Source: Streptomyces sp. SID12501
Lineage (GTDB): Bacteria > Actinomycetota > Actinomycetes > Streptomycetales > Streptomycetaceae
NCBI RefSeq assembly: GCF_010550245.1
Contig: NZ_JAAGLU010000023.1
Span: forward strand, 110,801-174,800
Reading direction: 5' to 3'
DNA: 64,000 nt
The notes beneath the pieces were generated by a model. That model made no database searches and had not been told where the DNA came from. It worked only from the letters and a program-made list of their open reading frames with translations. Position 1 is the stretch's first letter, and every line of letters begins with the position of its first letter. The translations under genes were made by a program, and so were the position numbers. This document shows positions 8,465 through 15,902 of the stretch, piece by piece.

Positions 8465-8923
8465 ATGAGGATCTCGGCGCGGGCGGACTACGCGGTACGA
8501 GCGGTGCTGGAGCTCGCCGTACGGCAGGACGAGGGCGCCGTGAAGGCGGAGACCGTCGCCGCGGCCCAGGCCATTCCGCACAAGTTCCTGGAGGGCATCC
8601 TCGGCGACCTGCGGCGCGGCGGGATCGTCGACTCCCGGCGCGGCGGCAACGGCGGCTACCGGCTGGCGCGCCCCGCCGCCGGGATCACCGTCGCGGATGT
8701 CGTCCGGGCCGTCGACGGGCCCATCGTGTCGGTGCGCGGCGAACGGCCGACCGGCCTCGCCTACACCGGCCCAGCCGAACCGCTGCTGCCGCTGTGGGTC
8801 GCCCTGCGCGCCAACGTCCGCAAGGTGCTGGAGGGGGTGACCTTCGCCGATCTGGCGTCGGGGGAGCTGCCCGAGCCGGTGCGGGGGCTGGCCGAGGAAC
8901 CGGCCGCCTGGGAAAACCCGTAG
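8465..8923 (+). CDS. Rrf2-family transcriptional regulator
   Basis: A 152-residue protein starting MRISARADYAVRAVLELAV, the typical Rrf2 N-terminus, with a winged helix (IPHKFLEGILGDLRRGGIV then SRRGGNGGYRL) and the following strand ARPAAGITVADVVRAVDGP. No cysteine is present, so it cannot hold the Fe-S cluster of IscR or NsrR; it belongs to the cluster-less Rrf2 type that responds to other signals. A GTG at 8444 in the same frame is an alternative start, but family members begin at MRIS. An inverted repeat just upstream may be its own operator. It is divergent from the beta-galactosidase, so control of that gene is possible but not shown. Confidence 0.88.
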   Translation: MRISARADYAVRAVLELAVRQDEGAVKAETVAAAQAIPHKFLEGILGDLRRGGIVDSRRGGNGGYRLARPAAGITVADVVRAVDGPIVSVRGERPTGLAYTGPAEPLLPLWVALRANVRKVLEGVTFADLASGELPEPVRGLAEEPAAWENP

Positions 8924-9064
8924 AGCCGGCAGAGTTCGCAGATCGCGCAGGTCGCGCGAATCTCGTAAATTTCTCAGTATTTCAGGGCCGGTGCACGGTG
9001 ACTGATCTTGCTCCAACGGGGCGCTCATAAACCACTGGGATGGATGAATATCCCCGTTGGTGCG

Positions 9065-9094
9065 TTGACGTCCATCGCTCTCCCGACACCTATA
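9065..9094 (+). promoter_or_regulatory. Possible -35/-10 promoter with leaderless start
   Basis: TTGACG (9065-9070) and CCTATA (9089-9094) are separated by 18 bases. The expected transcription start falls on or next to the GTG at 9100, which has no Shine-Dalgarno sequence. Leaderless mRNAs are common in Streptomyces. Confidence 0.45.
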
Positions 9095-9099
9095 TCCCT

Positions 9100-11265
9100 G
9101 TGAATTCGCTGAGATCGCTGAGATCGAGTCGAGGGTGGGGCATCGGGGCCGTTGTGGCCGCCGGTGTGTCCGGGGTGCTGATCGTGCAGGGTGTGAGCGG
9201 CGGTGACGCGTACAGCGTGGCCGCCGACGGCAAGCCGGGCTCCGTGCCGCTCGCGAGCGAGGAGTACGCGGCGGCGCTGAAGATCGCCGCCGACGGTGAC
9301 TCCGCGACGCTGGCCAAGCGGGACACCAAGCCGTTCAGCCTGCTCGGCGTCACCTGGTCCGATCCGTCGGCCGGCATGGCGGGCAAGGTCGAGGTCCGTA
9401 CCCGCGCCGCCGGTACCGACACCTGGTCGTCCTGGCTGGAGCTGGGCACGGACAGCGGACCCGGCGAGGAGGGCGCGACCCGCGCCGGTACCGAGCCCGC
9501 GTGGGTCGGCGCGTCCGACGGCGTGGAGGTCCGGGTCGACGGCAAGGAGTCCGCCGAGCTGCCCGAGGGACTGCGCGTCGACATGATCGACCCGGGCACC
9601 GGTGCGGTCTCGGACCTGGAACCGGTGGGGTTCGCGGCAGATGGGGGCACCGAGTCGCCGGGCACCTCGCCCGTGCGGACTCCGACGGCGACGGCGACGG
9701 CGACTTCGGCTCAGGCCTTGCCGGCCGCCCCGCTGTCCACCGCTGCCAGGCCGCCGATCACCTCACGGGCGGGCTGGGGCGCGGACGAGTCGATCAGCCC
9801 CGAGGAGCCGAACTACCTGGCCAACGGGATCAAGGCGGTGGTGGTCCACCACACCGCCGGGACCAACGACTACACGTGCGACCAGTCCCCGGCCATGATC
9901 CGCGCCATCCACACCTACCACGTCAAATCGAACGGCTGGCGGGACATCGGCTACAACTTCCTGGTCGACAAGTGCGGCACGATCTTCGAGGGACGCAAGG
10001 GCGGGGTCGACAAGGCGGTCCTGGGCGCACACGCCTACGGCTTCAACACCCAGACCACCGGCATCTCGGTCCTCGGCAACTACAAACTGGTCGAACCGCC
10101 GACGGCCGTGCTGACCTCGGTCGCCCGGCTCGCCGCCTGGAAGCTCGGCCAGTACGGCGTCGACCCGGCCGGCACGACCACGCTCACCGCGGGTGCGTCC
10201 GGGACCAGCGAGTACAACACGAGGACGTGGAAGACGGGCGACCGGCTCTCCTTCCCGACCATCCACGGCCACGGCGACGGTTACGCCACCGAGTGCCCGG
10301 GCATCAAGCTCCACGCCCAACTGGCCGTCATCCGCGGCTATGCGGCCGGCCCGGTCACCGGTCTCTCCCTCAAGTCGGTCACGGGCGCGGGCACTTCGGG
10401 CACCCGCACATACACCAGGTCGGCCACGACGGTCAGTTGGTCGGCGACCACCCCGGCTGTCCTGATCACGAAGTACGAGGTACTGGTCGACGGCAGGGTC
10501 GCCGCCACCACCGACGGTACGGCTACGTCGGCGAAGGTGAACCTTGCGCTCGGCACGCACTCCGTGTCCGTGCGGGCCACCCACATCTCCGGGCGGGCGA
10601 CGACCACCGCAGCCGCGACCGTCGTCGCCGAGACGAGCGCGCCGACCTTCACCACCGTCCCGAACCTCGCGCTGCGCGCCGGGACGGTGGAGACGGCGGC
10701 CGTCCCGGTCACCCTGAAATGGAAGGCGACGGACTCTGCCGCCCTGAAGGAGGTGCGCCTGACGGCCCCGGTCGCCAGGACGTACGGCCCGACGGTCACC
10801 GGCGCCGACGACCTGACCTCCAGATCCGGTGCGGCCACGACCTGGTCGATGACGGCGTACGACCAGGCGGGCAACACCAGGGCGGCCTCGGTCGCCGGTA
10901 CGCCGGTGATCCTCCAGGAGACCTCGGCGATTCGCACGGGCACCTGGACGACGAAGTCGTCGGCCGGTTACCTGGGCGGCACGTCGTACTCCAGCTCCAC
11001 CAGGAACGCCTCGCTGACCTGGACGTTCACCGGCCGCTCGGCCGCCCTCGCGGTGTCGCGGGGCTCGACGTCCGGCCAGGCCGACGTCTTCGTGGACGGG
11101 GTGAAGGCCGCCACGGTGGACCTGAGGTCGTCGACGACGAAGTACCGCGACGTGATCTGGACGAAGAGCTGGAGCGCGAGCGCCAGGCACACGGTCAGGA
11201 TCGTGGTCGTCGGCACGACTGGCCGCCCGGCGGTCACGACGGACGGCCTGGTCTACCTGAAGTAG
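9100..11265 (+). CDS. Secreted N-acetylmuramoyl-L-alanine amidase (PGRP/amidase_2)
   Basis: About 721 residues from GTG 9100. The N-terminus RSLRSSRGWGIGAVVAAGVS leads into a signal peptide. The amidase domain follows a Thr/Ala/Pro linker: RAGWGADES, VVVHHTAGTNDYTCD (first zinc His), DIGYNFLVDKCGTIFEGRKG and HGHGDGYATECPG (second His and Cys ligand), typical of the PGRP/T7-lysozyme fold that cleaves the MurNAc-L-Ala bond. Before it is a PGRP-associated beta region (FSLLGVTWSDP, WSSWLEL). After it come Ig/fibronectin-like repeats and a C-terminal beta-domain (SVRATH, ADVFVDGVKAATVDLRS) that may bind the wall. The frame extends up to an ATG at 9040, but signal-peptide placement and the promoter favour 9100. 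A role in wall remodelling or spore/mycelium lysis is inferred. Confidence 0.88.
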   Translation: MNSLRSLRSSRGWGIGAVVAAGVSGVLIVQGVSGGDAYSVAADGKPGSVPLASEEYAAALKIAADGDSATLAKRDTKPFSLLGVTWSDPSAGMAGKVEVRTRAAGTDTWSSWLELGTDSGPGEEGATRAGTEPAWVGASDGVEVRVDGKESAELPEGLRVDMIDPGTGAVSDLEPVGFAADGGTESPGTSPVRTPTATATATSAQALPAAPLSTAARPPITSRAGWGADESISPEEPNYLANGIKAVVVHHTAGTNDYTCDQSPAMIRAIHTYHVKSNGWRDIGYNFLVDKCGTIFEGRKGGVDKAVLGAHAYGFNTQTTGISVLGNYKLVEPPTAVLTSVARLAAWKLGQYGVDPAGTTTLTAGASGTSEYNTRTWKTGDRLSFPTIHGHGDGYATECPGIKLHAQLAVIRGYAAGPVTGLSLKSVTGAGTSGTRTYTRSATTVSWSATTPAVLITKYEVLVDGRVAATTDGTATSAKVNLALGTHSVSVRATHISGRATTTAAATVVAETSAPTFTTVPNLALRAGTVETAAVPVTLKWKATDSAALKEVRLTAPVARTYGPTVTGADDLTSRSGAATTWSMTAYDQAGNTRAASVAGTPVILQETSAIRTGTWTTKSSAGYLGGTSYSSSTRNASLTWTFTGRSAALAVSRGSTSGQADVFVDGVKAATVDLRSSTTKYRDVIWTKSWSASARHTVRIVVVGTTGRPAVTTDGLVYLK

Positions 11266-11308
11266 GGCGACCGGCCCGCCCCTGCCCGTGTGAACAACGC
11301 GCACAACT

Positions 11309-11352
11309 TGAACAACCTGAGTGCCGGCCTCGTACGGCGCTCAGGTTGTTCA
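11309..11352. terminator. Bidirectional terminator hairpin
   Basis: TGAACAACCTGAG (11309-11321) pairs with CTCAGGTTGTTCA (11340-11352). The stem continues through a T-G pair and GCCG/CGGC. It lies between the convergent amidase and dioxygenase genes, so it can serve both. Confidence 0.8.
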
Positions 11353-11363
11353 CGTTTCCGGGC

Positions 11364-12239
11364 TCAGCTGGAGGTGTCCACACCCACGGTGAGGGTGGCC
11401 TTGTAGCCGTCGGAGACGCTGGAGCCGAGTGCGGTGAGTGTCAGCAGACCGGAGGTGGCGCCGGCGTCGTCGTAGACGCTGTCGGCGGAGAGGAGGGTCT
11501 CCGAGGTGGTGTTCGCCGAGTAGGGGGAGGTGGCCTGGACCTTCGCGTTGATGGCCGCGTCGAAGAAGAGCTGACCCGTGTGGATGAGCTCGCCGCCGGT
11601 GTACGAGGTGTCGGTGAGCGTGACGTCCGTGTGCACCCGCATGTGGATGTGGACGGCGCGGGAGATGTAGTGGCCGGGCCAGATCGAGATGATGGTGGCC
11701 TGGCCGTTCGCGTCGGTCAGCTGCCCGCCGCGCAGGAAGGTGCCGTTGTCCTCCTCCTCGTGGCCGTTGCCGCCGACGAAGCCGGAGTACTCGCCGAGGT
11801 GGTCGCAGTGCCAGAGCTCGACGAGGGCGCCTTCGAGCGGCGCGCAGTCGTTGGCGAGGTCGACGACGGTGAAGGTGTGCTGGACCTCGATGCCTGCCTT
11901 GTCCTCACGGATGTCCTCACGGACGAGGGCGCCGTCGAGGGAGTAGGGGCCTTCGGTGACCTCGGCGGTGAGGACACAGACGCTGCTGGTGGTCGACGAG
12001 GAGCTGTCCTCGGAGGTGGTGGCCGCCTCGGACTCCGTGGCCGAGGTGGTGGGGCTTGCGGAAGCGAAGCCGGCGACCGCGAGTCCGCCGACCACCGCCG
12101 CGGTGCCACCGCCGATCAGGACGCGGCGCCGTTGGACGGTCTTGCTCAACCGGTGTTTGCCCGCAGCGGCGTTGGTGTCGGAGAGGCCCTCGGCGGGGGT
12201 CTGGGGGGCGCTGTTCCGGTGGTTCGTGTTCTCTGTCAT
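11364..12239 (-). CDS. Secreted intradiol ring-cleavage dioxygenase-like protein (paralogue 1)
   Basis: A 291-residue protein. After an unusually long N-region, residues 35-60 (QRRRVLIGGGTAAVVGGLAV) form a Tat-like signal, followed by a Ser/Thr-rich linker. The catalytic domain retains the four non-heme Fe(III) ligands of the family: Tyr in TEGPYSLDG, Tyr in WHCDHLGEYSG, and two His in HIHMRVH. Related exported Streptomyces enzymes cleave catechols, for example from lignin-derived phenolics; here no carbohydrate-binding module is attached. The paralogue at 13375-14145 shares the same motif series (REDKxGI, GTFLRGG, HTGQLFF, YDDxGATSGLLTLTALG). Substrate is unknown. Confidence 0.85.
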   Translation of the reverse strand: MTENTNHRNSAPQTPAEGLSDTNAAAGKHRLSKTVQRRRVLIGGGTAAVVGGLAVAGFASASPTTSATESEAATTSEDSSSSTTSSVCVLTAEVTEGPYSLDGALVREDIREDKAGIEVQHTFTVVDLANDCAPLEGALVELWHCDHLGEYSGFVGGNGHEEEDNGTFLRGGQLTDANGQATIISIWPGHYISRAVHIHMRVHTDVTLTDTSYTGGELIHTGQLFFDAAINAKVQATSPYSANTTSETLLSADSVYDDAGATSGLLTLTALGSSVSDGYKATLTVGVDTSS

Positions 12240-12598
12240 GTCCCGGAAACTTAGGGGCCTATCTGAGGATTACCTTAAATCGCAGCTGTGAATGCCCTGG
12301 GGACCTACCGCCCAACTCCATTGCTTTGGGGCGGACTTGGGGCACACTCCGCGTGGCGTCACGATGGCTGCGCGTTACATCGACGGGCGAAACAGGCCGC
12401 GCGGTGGCGGGGATTGGCCGGGGATCGACGTGGCTGCGGTCTGCCGGGCCGCCTATGCTGCGACCGCTCGACCTTCACAGATCCTTCATGGCTCAATCAC
12501 AGGTTGAGCGCAGCTGTGGGCGCCCGTTTGGCATGCCCATGACTGTTGTGTGCGTGATTCTCACCCCCCACTGCATCACTGCGATGAAAGGGAGAAAC
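12240..12598. other. Intergenic region with no recognised gene
   Basis: This 359-base gap separates divergent dioxygenase 1 and the DUF4360 gene. Open frames crossing it have no family-like composition. AAAGGGAG just before 12599 is the DUF4360 ribosome-binding site. I see no clear promoter or repeat. Confidence 0.5.
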
Positions 12599-13243
12599 AT
12601 GGCTGGTGGCCTGCTCGTGAGCGGCGCGATAGCCGCTCTGTTCGCCGCTGCGATACCCGCACAGGGTGCCGGGTCGTCCTTCGAGGACCCGCCCCCGGAC
12701 AAGATCGTCATCAAGGTCGCCACGGTGAACGGCTCCGGCTGTCCCGCGGGTACGGCCGCGGTGGCCGTCTCCGGCGACAACACCGCCTTCACTGTCACCT
12801 ACAGCGACTACCTCGCCCAGGCCGGCGGCAACTCCGACCCGACGGCGTTCCGCAAGAACTGCCAGCTCAACCTGCTGGTGCATGTCCCGGCGGGCTTCAC
12901 GTACGCCATCGCGAGCGTCGACTACCGGGGCTTCGCGGCCCTTCAGCGGGGCGCGAGCGCCCTCCAGCGGGCCTCGTACTACTTCCAGGGCTCGCCGAGC
13001 ACGGCGTTCCGCACCCACTCGTACAACGGCCCGTTCAACGACAACTGGCAGGCCACCGACACCACGGACTGGGCCCAACTGGTCTGGGCGCCCTGTGGAG
13101 TTCAGCGCAACTTCAACATCAACACGGAGCTGCGGGTGAACGCCGGCTCGTCGACGGGCACCAGCTTCATGGCGATGGACTCGACGGACGGCGAGATCAA
13201 CACGGTCTACCACATGGCGTGGCAGCCGTGCCCCGCGAAGTGA
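12599..13243 (+). CDS. Secreted DUF4360 protein
   Basis: A 214-residue protein with a signal peptide (MAGGLLVSGAIAALFAAAIPAQG) and a mature domain with VATVNGSGCPAGTAAVAVSGDN, FTVTYSDYLAQAGG, RKNCQLNLLVHVPAGFTYAI and TTDWAQLVWAPCGVQRNFNI, which I recognise as DUF4360. Four conserved cysteines suggest two disulfides (GSGCPAG, KNCQL, APCGV, QPCP). The family is fungal and actinobacterial, with unknown function in the cell envelope. A good ribosome-binding site (AAAGGGAG) sits 5-6 bases before ATG 12599; the longer open frame upstream lacks one. It sits between two oppositely placed secreted dioxygenases. Confidence 0.85.
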   Translation: MAGGLLVSGAIAALFAAAIPAQGAGSSFEDPPPDKIVIKVATVNGSGCPAGTAAVAVSGDNTAFTVTYSDYLAQAGGNSDPTAFRKNCQLNLLVHVPAGFTYAIASVDYRGFAALQRGASALQRASYYFQGSPSTAFRTHSYNGPFNDNWQATDTTDWAQLVWAPCGVQRNFNINTELRVNAGSSTGTSFMAMDSTDGEINTVYHMAWQPCPAK

Positions 13244-13287
13244 GGGGCGCAGGAACCGTCGGAGCCGTAAGGGAGTTGTAGGCCCGA

Positions 13288-13327
13288 CCGACGGACGGCG
13301 CCCCGCTCACGGGGCGCCGTCCGTCGG
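13288..13327. terminator. Strong bidirectional terminator
   Basis: An 18-bp perfect stem (13288-13305 with 13310-13327) closes a 4-base loop CTCA. It lies between the convergent DUF4360 and dioxygenase 2 genes. There is no T-run, as is usual in Streptomyces. Confidence 0.85.
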
Positions 13328-13374
13328 CTCGGTGGGTGTGCGGGTGGTGCGGAGTTACGCCGGTGCTGCCGGCG

Positions 13375-14145
13375 TCAGCTGCTTTCCACTCCCAGGGTCA
13401 GCGTGCCCGCGTACCCCGCCGAGGTCGAAGTCCCCAGCGCGGTAAGGGTGAGGAGGCCGGAGGTGGCGCCCCCGTCGTCGTAGATCGAGTCCTGGGCGAG
13501 GGTGGTGCGGGTGACCGTGTTCGCCGCGTAGGTCGAGAGTGCCGCGACCTTCGCGGTGATCGTCTCGTTGAAGAACAGCTGGCCGGTGTGGAGTTCCGTG
13601 CCACCGGTGAACGAGCCGTTGGACGTGAGCGTGACGTTCTTGTGCACCTTGACGTGGATGTGGACGCAGCGGCCTCGGTACCAACCGGGGTAGACGGTGG
13701 TGATGTTGGCGATTCCGCTGGAGGTCGTCAGGACGCCGCCACGCAGGAAGGTGCCGTCGTCCGCCTCGTTGTGGCCGTTGTTGCCGACGTAGCCGGAATA
13801 CTCTCCGAGGGCGTCGCAGTGCCAGATCTCGACGAGCGCGTTGCTGAGGGCCGCGCAGGTGTCGTCATCGACGACGGTGAGGGTTAGTTTGAGCGGGATA
13901 CCTGTCTTGTCCTCGCGGACGTCGGCGCGGACGTACTGGCCGTCGAGGTAGTAGGGGCCTTCGGTCACTTCCTTTGTGAGGGTGCAGACGGCCGCGGCGG
14001 CGACAGGGGCGGTCTTGTCCGCGGTGGGGGCCGGGGATTCGGGTACGGCGGCGGCCACGGCCAGAGTGGCGGCGGTGGCGCCGGTCGCGATCAGGACGGT
14101 ACGGCGTCCGATCGCAGTGGGGGGCGTTTCCGAAATCTCTGTCAT
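13375..14145 (-). CDS. Secreted intradiol ring-cleavage dioxygenase-like protein (paralogue 2)
   Basis: A 256-residue protein starting MTEISETPPTAIGRRTVLIA, giving a normal-length Tat signal (GRRTVLIATGATAATLAVAA). Iron ligands are Tyr in TEGPYYLDG, Tyr in WHCDALGEYSGY and His-x-His in VHIHVKVH. It is a clear paralogue of the protein at 11364-12239, lying in the same orientation with DUF4360 between them; local duplication followed by insertion, or the reverse, would explain this. The frame continues upstream to 14223, but the added residues do not resemble a signal peptide. It presumably oxidises catecholic compounds outside the cell; substrate is not visible from sequence. Confidence 0.85.
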   Translation of the reverse strand: MTEISETPPTAIGRRTVLIATGATAATLAVAAAVPESPAPTADKTAPVAAAAVCTLTKEVTEGPYYLDGQYVRADVREDKTGIPLKLTLTVVDDDTCAALSNALVEIWHCDALGEYSGYVGNNGHNEADDGTFLRGGVLTTSSGIANITTVYPGWYRGRCVHIHVKVHKNVTLTSNGSFTGGTELHTGQLFFNETITAKVAALSTYAANTVTRTTLAQDSIYDDGGATSGLLTLTALGTSTSAGYAGTLTLGVESS

Positions 14146-14315
14146 GAACACGGCAAGGTAGTGGTGCTTGCTGTCGATACGCTGTCGGTTGGCTAGGGAT
14201 TTGGCAAAGCGATGGTGCGTCAAGTCACTTGTGAGACAAGGGTTTTACGGGGCGGGGTGGGTAGGCCGGGCTGGGTGGGCCGGGGGTTCACGGGGCGAAG
14301 GGTTTGTCGCCCCCG

Positions 14316-15224
14316 TCATTCGTTCGGCAGCGGTCGGCCCATGAAGGCGTCCAGGAGGACGCGGTCACCCAGAGGGCGGTCCAGTTTGACGGTCACCTTC
14401 TCGCCGCGCAGATCGGAGGTGCAGATCGCGCCCGTGTCGCCCCCGACGATCGACGCCGACAGCACCACGCTGCCGTCGGTCTCCAGTGCGTCCACGGCGG
14501 GGCCGTCGTCGCAGGACCCGTGGTACGCCACGACGGTGACGGAACGGCCGTCCTCTGACACCTCGACCAACTGGCCCAGCTGCTCGAGTCCGTCGCGCGT
14601 CGTCCGGCCCTCCGCAGCGCTCCCGATCGGAGGTTTCGGGAGGTTCGACGGTTCGAAGGCGACGCGCCTGAGCGGCTCGTCGTACCCCTCCAACGTGAAC
14701 AACCAGGCCGGCACGGTCGCGGGGCCGCGACTGGTGGCGATGGTCATCTCACCCAACTTGGCGCTGGTCACGGTGAGGTGAGGATCCTTGGGGCTGTCGA
14801 CGCGGTCCAGGGCGGCGTAGGTCTGCCGCGCGTCCAGCAGCGGCAGGGTGAGCGATTCTCCGCCCTCCCACTTCGCTTGCCCCTCCTCGGGTGCGGTGGT
14901 GGGGAGTTCGCCGCGCAGTACGTAGTTCTCCAGCATGTAGGCCGTCTTGTCGTCGTCGCTGTGGAAGCCCTTGCTGGGCGACGGGGCCGCGTCGCCCATG
15001 GGGTAGTAGCCGCTGCGATACGCCTCGGCGGCCTTGGACCCGTCCCAGGCGTCGGCGACCTGCTGGGCACGGCTGTCCGACGGCGAGGAGGTGTCTCGGT
15101 CGCGGGGTTTGGTGCCGATGCCGTCCTCCGCCTTCTCGCCGCCGCAACCGGCCGCGAACAGGGCGGTGGTGAGGGTGAGAGTGAGGGCGAGTCGGGTGGT
15201 GGTGCGGGTGGTGTGCGTACGCAT
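14316..15224 (-). CDS. Lipoprotein of unknown function
   Basis: A 302-residue protein with a Thr/Leu-rich signal peptide and lipobox LFAAGC near residue 22. The mature part has an acidic Ser/Asp linker, then a mixed alpha/beta region with TAYMLENYVLRGELPTT, LTLPLLDARQTYAAL, VPAWLFTLEGYDEPLRRVAF and SVTVVAYHGSCDDGPAVDA. Paired cysteines (GSCDD, AICTS) could form a disulfide. I do not recognise the family; similar solitary lipoproteins are common in Streptomyces. ATG 15224 was chosen for the lipobox; the open frame extends to 15401 but would bury the signal. Confidence 0.8.
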   Translation of the reverse strand: MRTHTTRTTTRLALTLTLTTALFAAGCGGEKAEDGIGTKPRDRDTSSPSDSRAQQVADAWDGSKAAEAYRSGYYPMGDAAPSPSKGFHSDDDKTAYMLENYVLRGELPTTAPEEGQAKWEGGESLTLPLLDARQTYAALDRVDSPKDPHLTVTSAKLGEMTIATSRGPATVPAWLFTLEGYDEPLRRVAFEPSNLPKPPIGSAAEGRTTRDGLEQLGQLVEVSEDGRSVTVVAYHGSCDDGPAVDALETDGSVVLSASIVGGDTGAICTSDLRGEKVTVKLDRPLGDRVLLDAFMGRPLPNE

Positions 15225-15902
15225 GGGTCCCCCCGGAGCTGACGCTGTTGGGACTATGACGCATCGGACCCGGTTTGCGTTCGATTCTGCGGGTTCTGGG
15301 TGGTCACATGAATGCAGTCCGGGGCCCGGCGGCACTTGGGCGGAGTGCACCGGCCCGGTGCCCGCAGCAGCGGCCGACTCGGCGTAGCGCTCGATCTGCA
15401 ATTCGCCGCGCAGGTCGTCGAGTTCAGTCCGAGGTCTTCGCAGACTGCGAGATGGAGGAGCATGGGCTGTCGGTGCTCGCGGTGGAGGAGATCGTCCGCT
15501 CCTGCAGCACCCGGTGTATGACGTGCCCTGCCTGACGAAATCCTTCCAGAACCACGTTCACATGTACTCCAACGCGAGGCGCCAAGGCTGTGGGCCGACC
15601 CGCTTGTGCACTGTGGGCAGGCGTTGTCTACGGATGAGTAATGGCGCTTTCATGGCAATGTCCTGCGCTTTCCTCTTTTTAGCAAATTCGTCATCACCGG
15701 CTGCCGAGATGAATTGCCGAATCCGCATGGTCATCTGATCATTTTGTTCACCTCTGTCCGGGGCGTTGTGGGTCATTTGCGTCCCGTTTGGCATGTGCAT
15801 GTAATGGAATTTCTCGTGGAGCAGGGCCTGTCCGGGTGCTGTTCAGCCCTGTAAATCTCTCTCATTGATCTCTCACGTGGAGATCGGCTTGAAGGAGATG
15901 TG
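15225..15902. other. Long gene-poor region before the RHS gene
   Basis: This 678-base stretch has no convincing large gene. Its right half is visibly less GC-rich than the neighbours and includes short T-rich runs (for example near 15670-15685). Directly before the RHS start, GATCTC (15867-15872) pairs with GAGATC (15880-15885) around CACGTG, then AAGGAG (15892-15897) is the ribosome-binding site. Composition suggests it was acquired with, or accumulated next to, the RHS gene. Confidence 0.5.
15558..15776 (-). CDS. Possible small hypothetical protein
   Basis: A 72-residue frame starting MTHNAPDRGEQNDQMTMRIR and containing ISAAGDDEFAKKRKAQDIAM. Its balanced composition, with Lys, Gln and Asn, is unlike the Arg/Pro-rich shadows elsewhere. 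No family is recognised and the ribosome-binding site is weak; an upstream in-frame ATG at 15800 and downstream ATGs are alternatives. It could be a remnant of a longer gene. It is divergent from the RHS gene. Confidence 0.3.
   Translation of the reverse strand: MTHNAPDRGEQNDQMTMRIRQFISAAGDDEFAKKRKAQDIAMKAPLLIRRQRLPTVHKRVGPQPWRLALEYM

Noticed and set aside
12056..12598. Upstream extension of the DUF4360 gene
   Set aside because: No ribosome-binding site or signal peptide; ATG 12599 has both.
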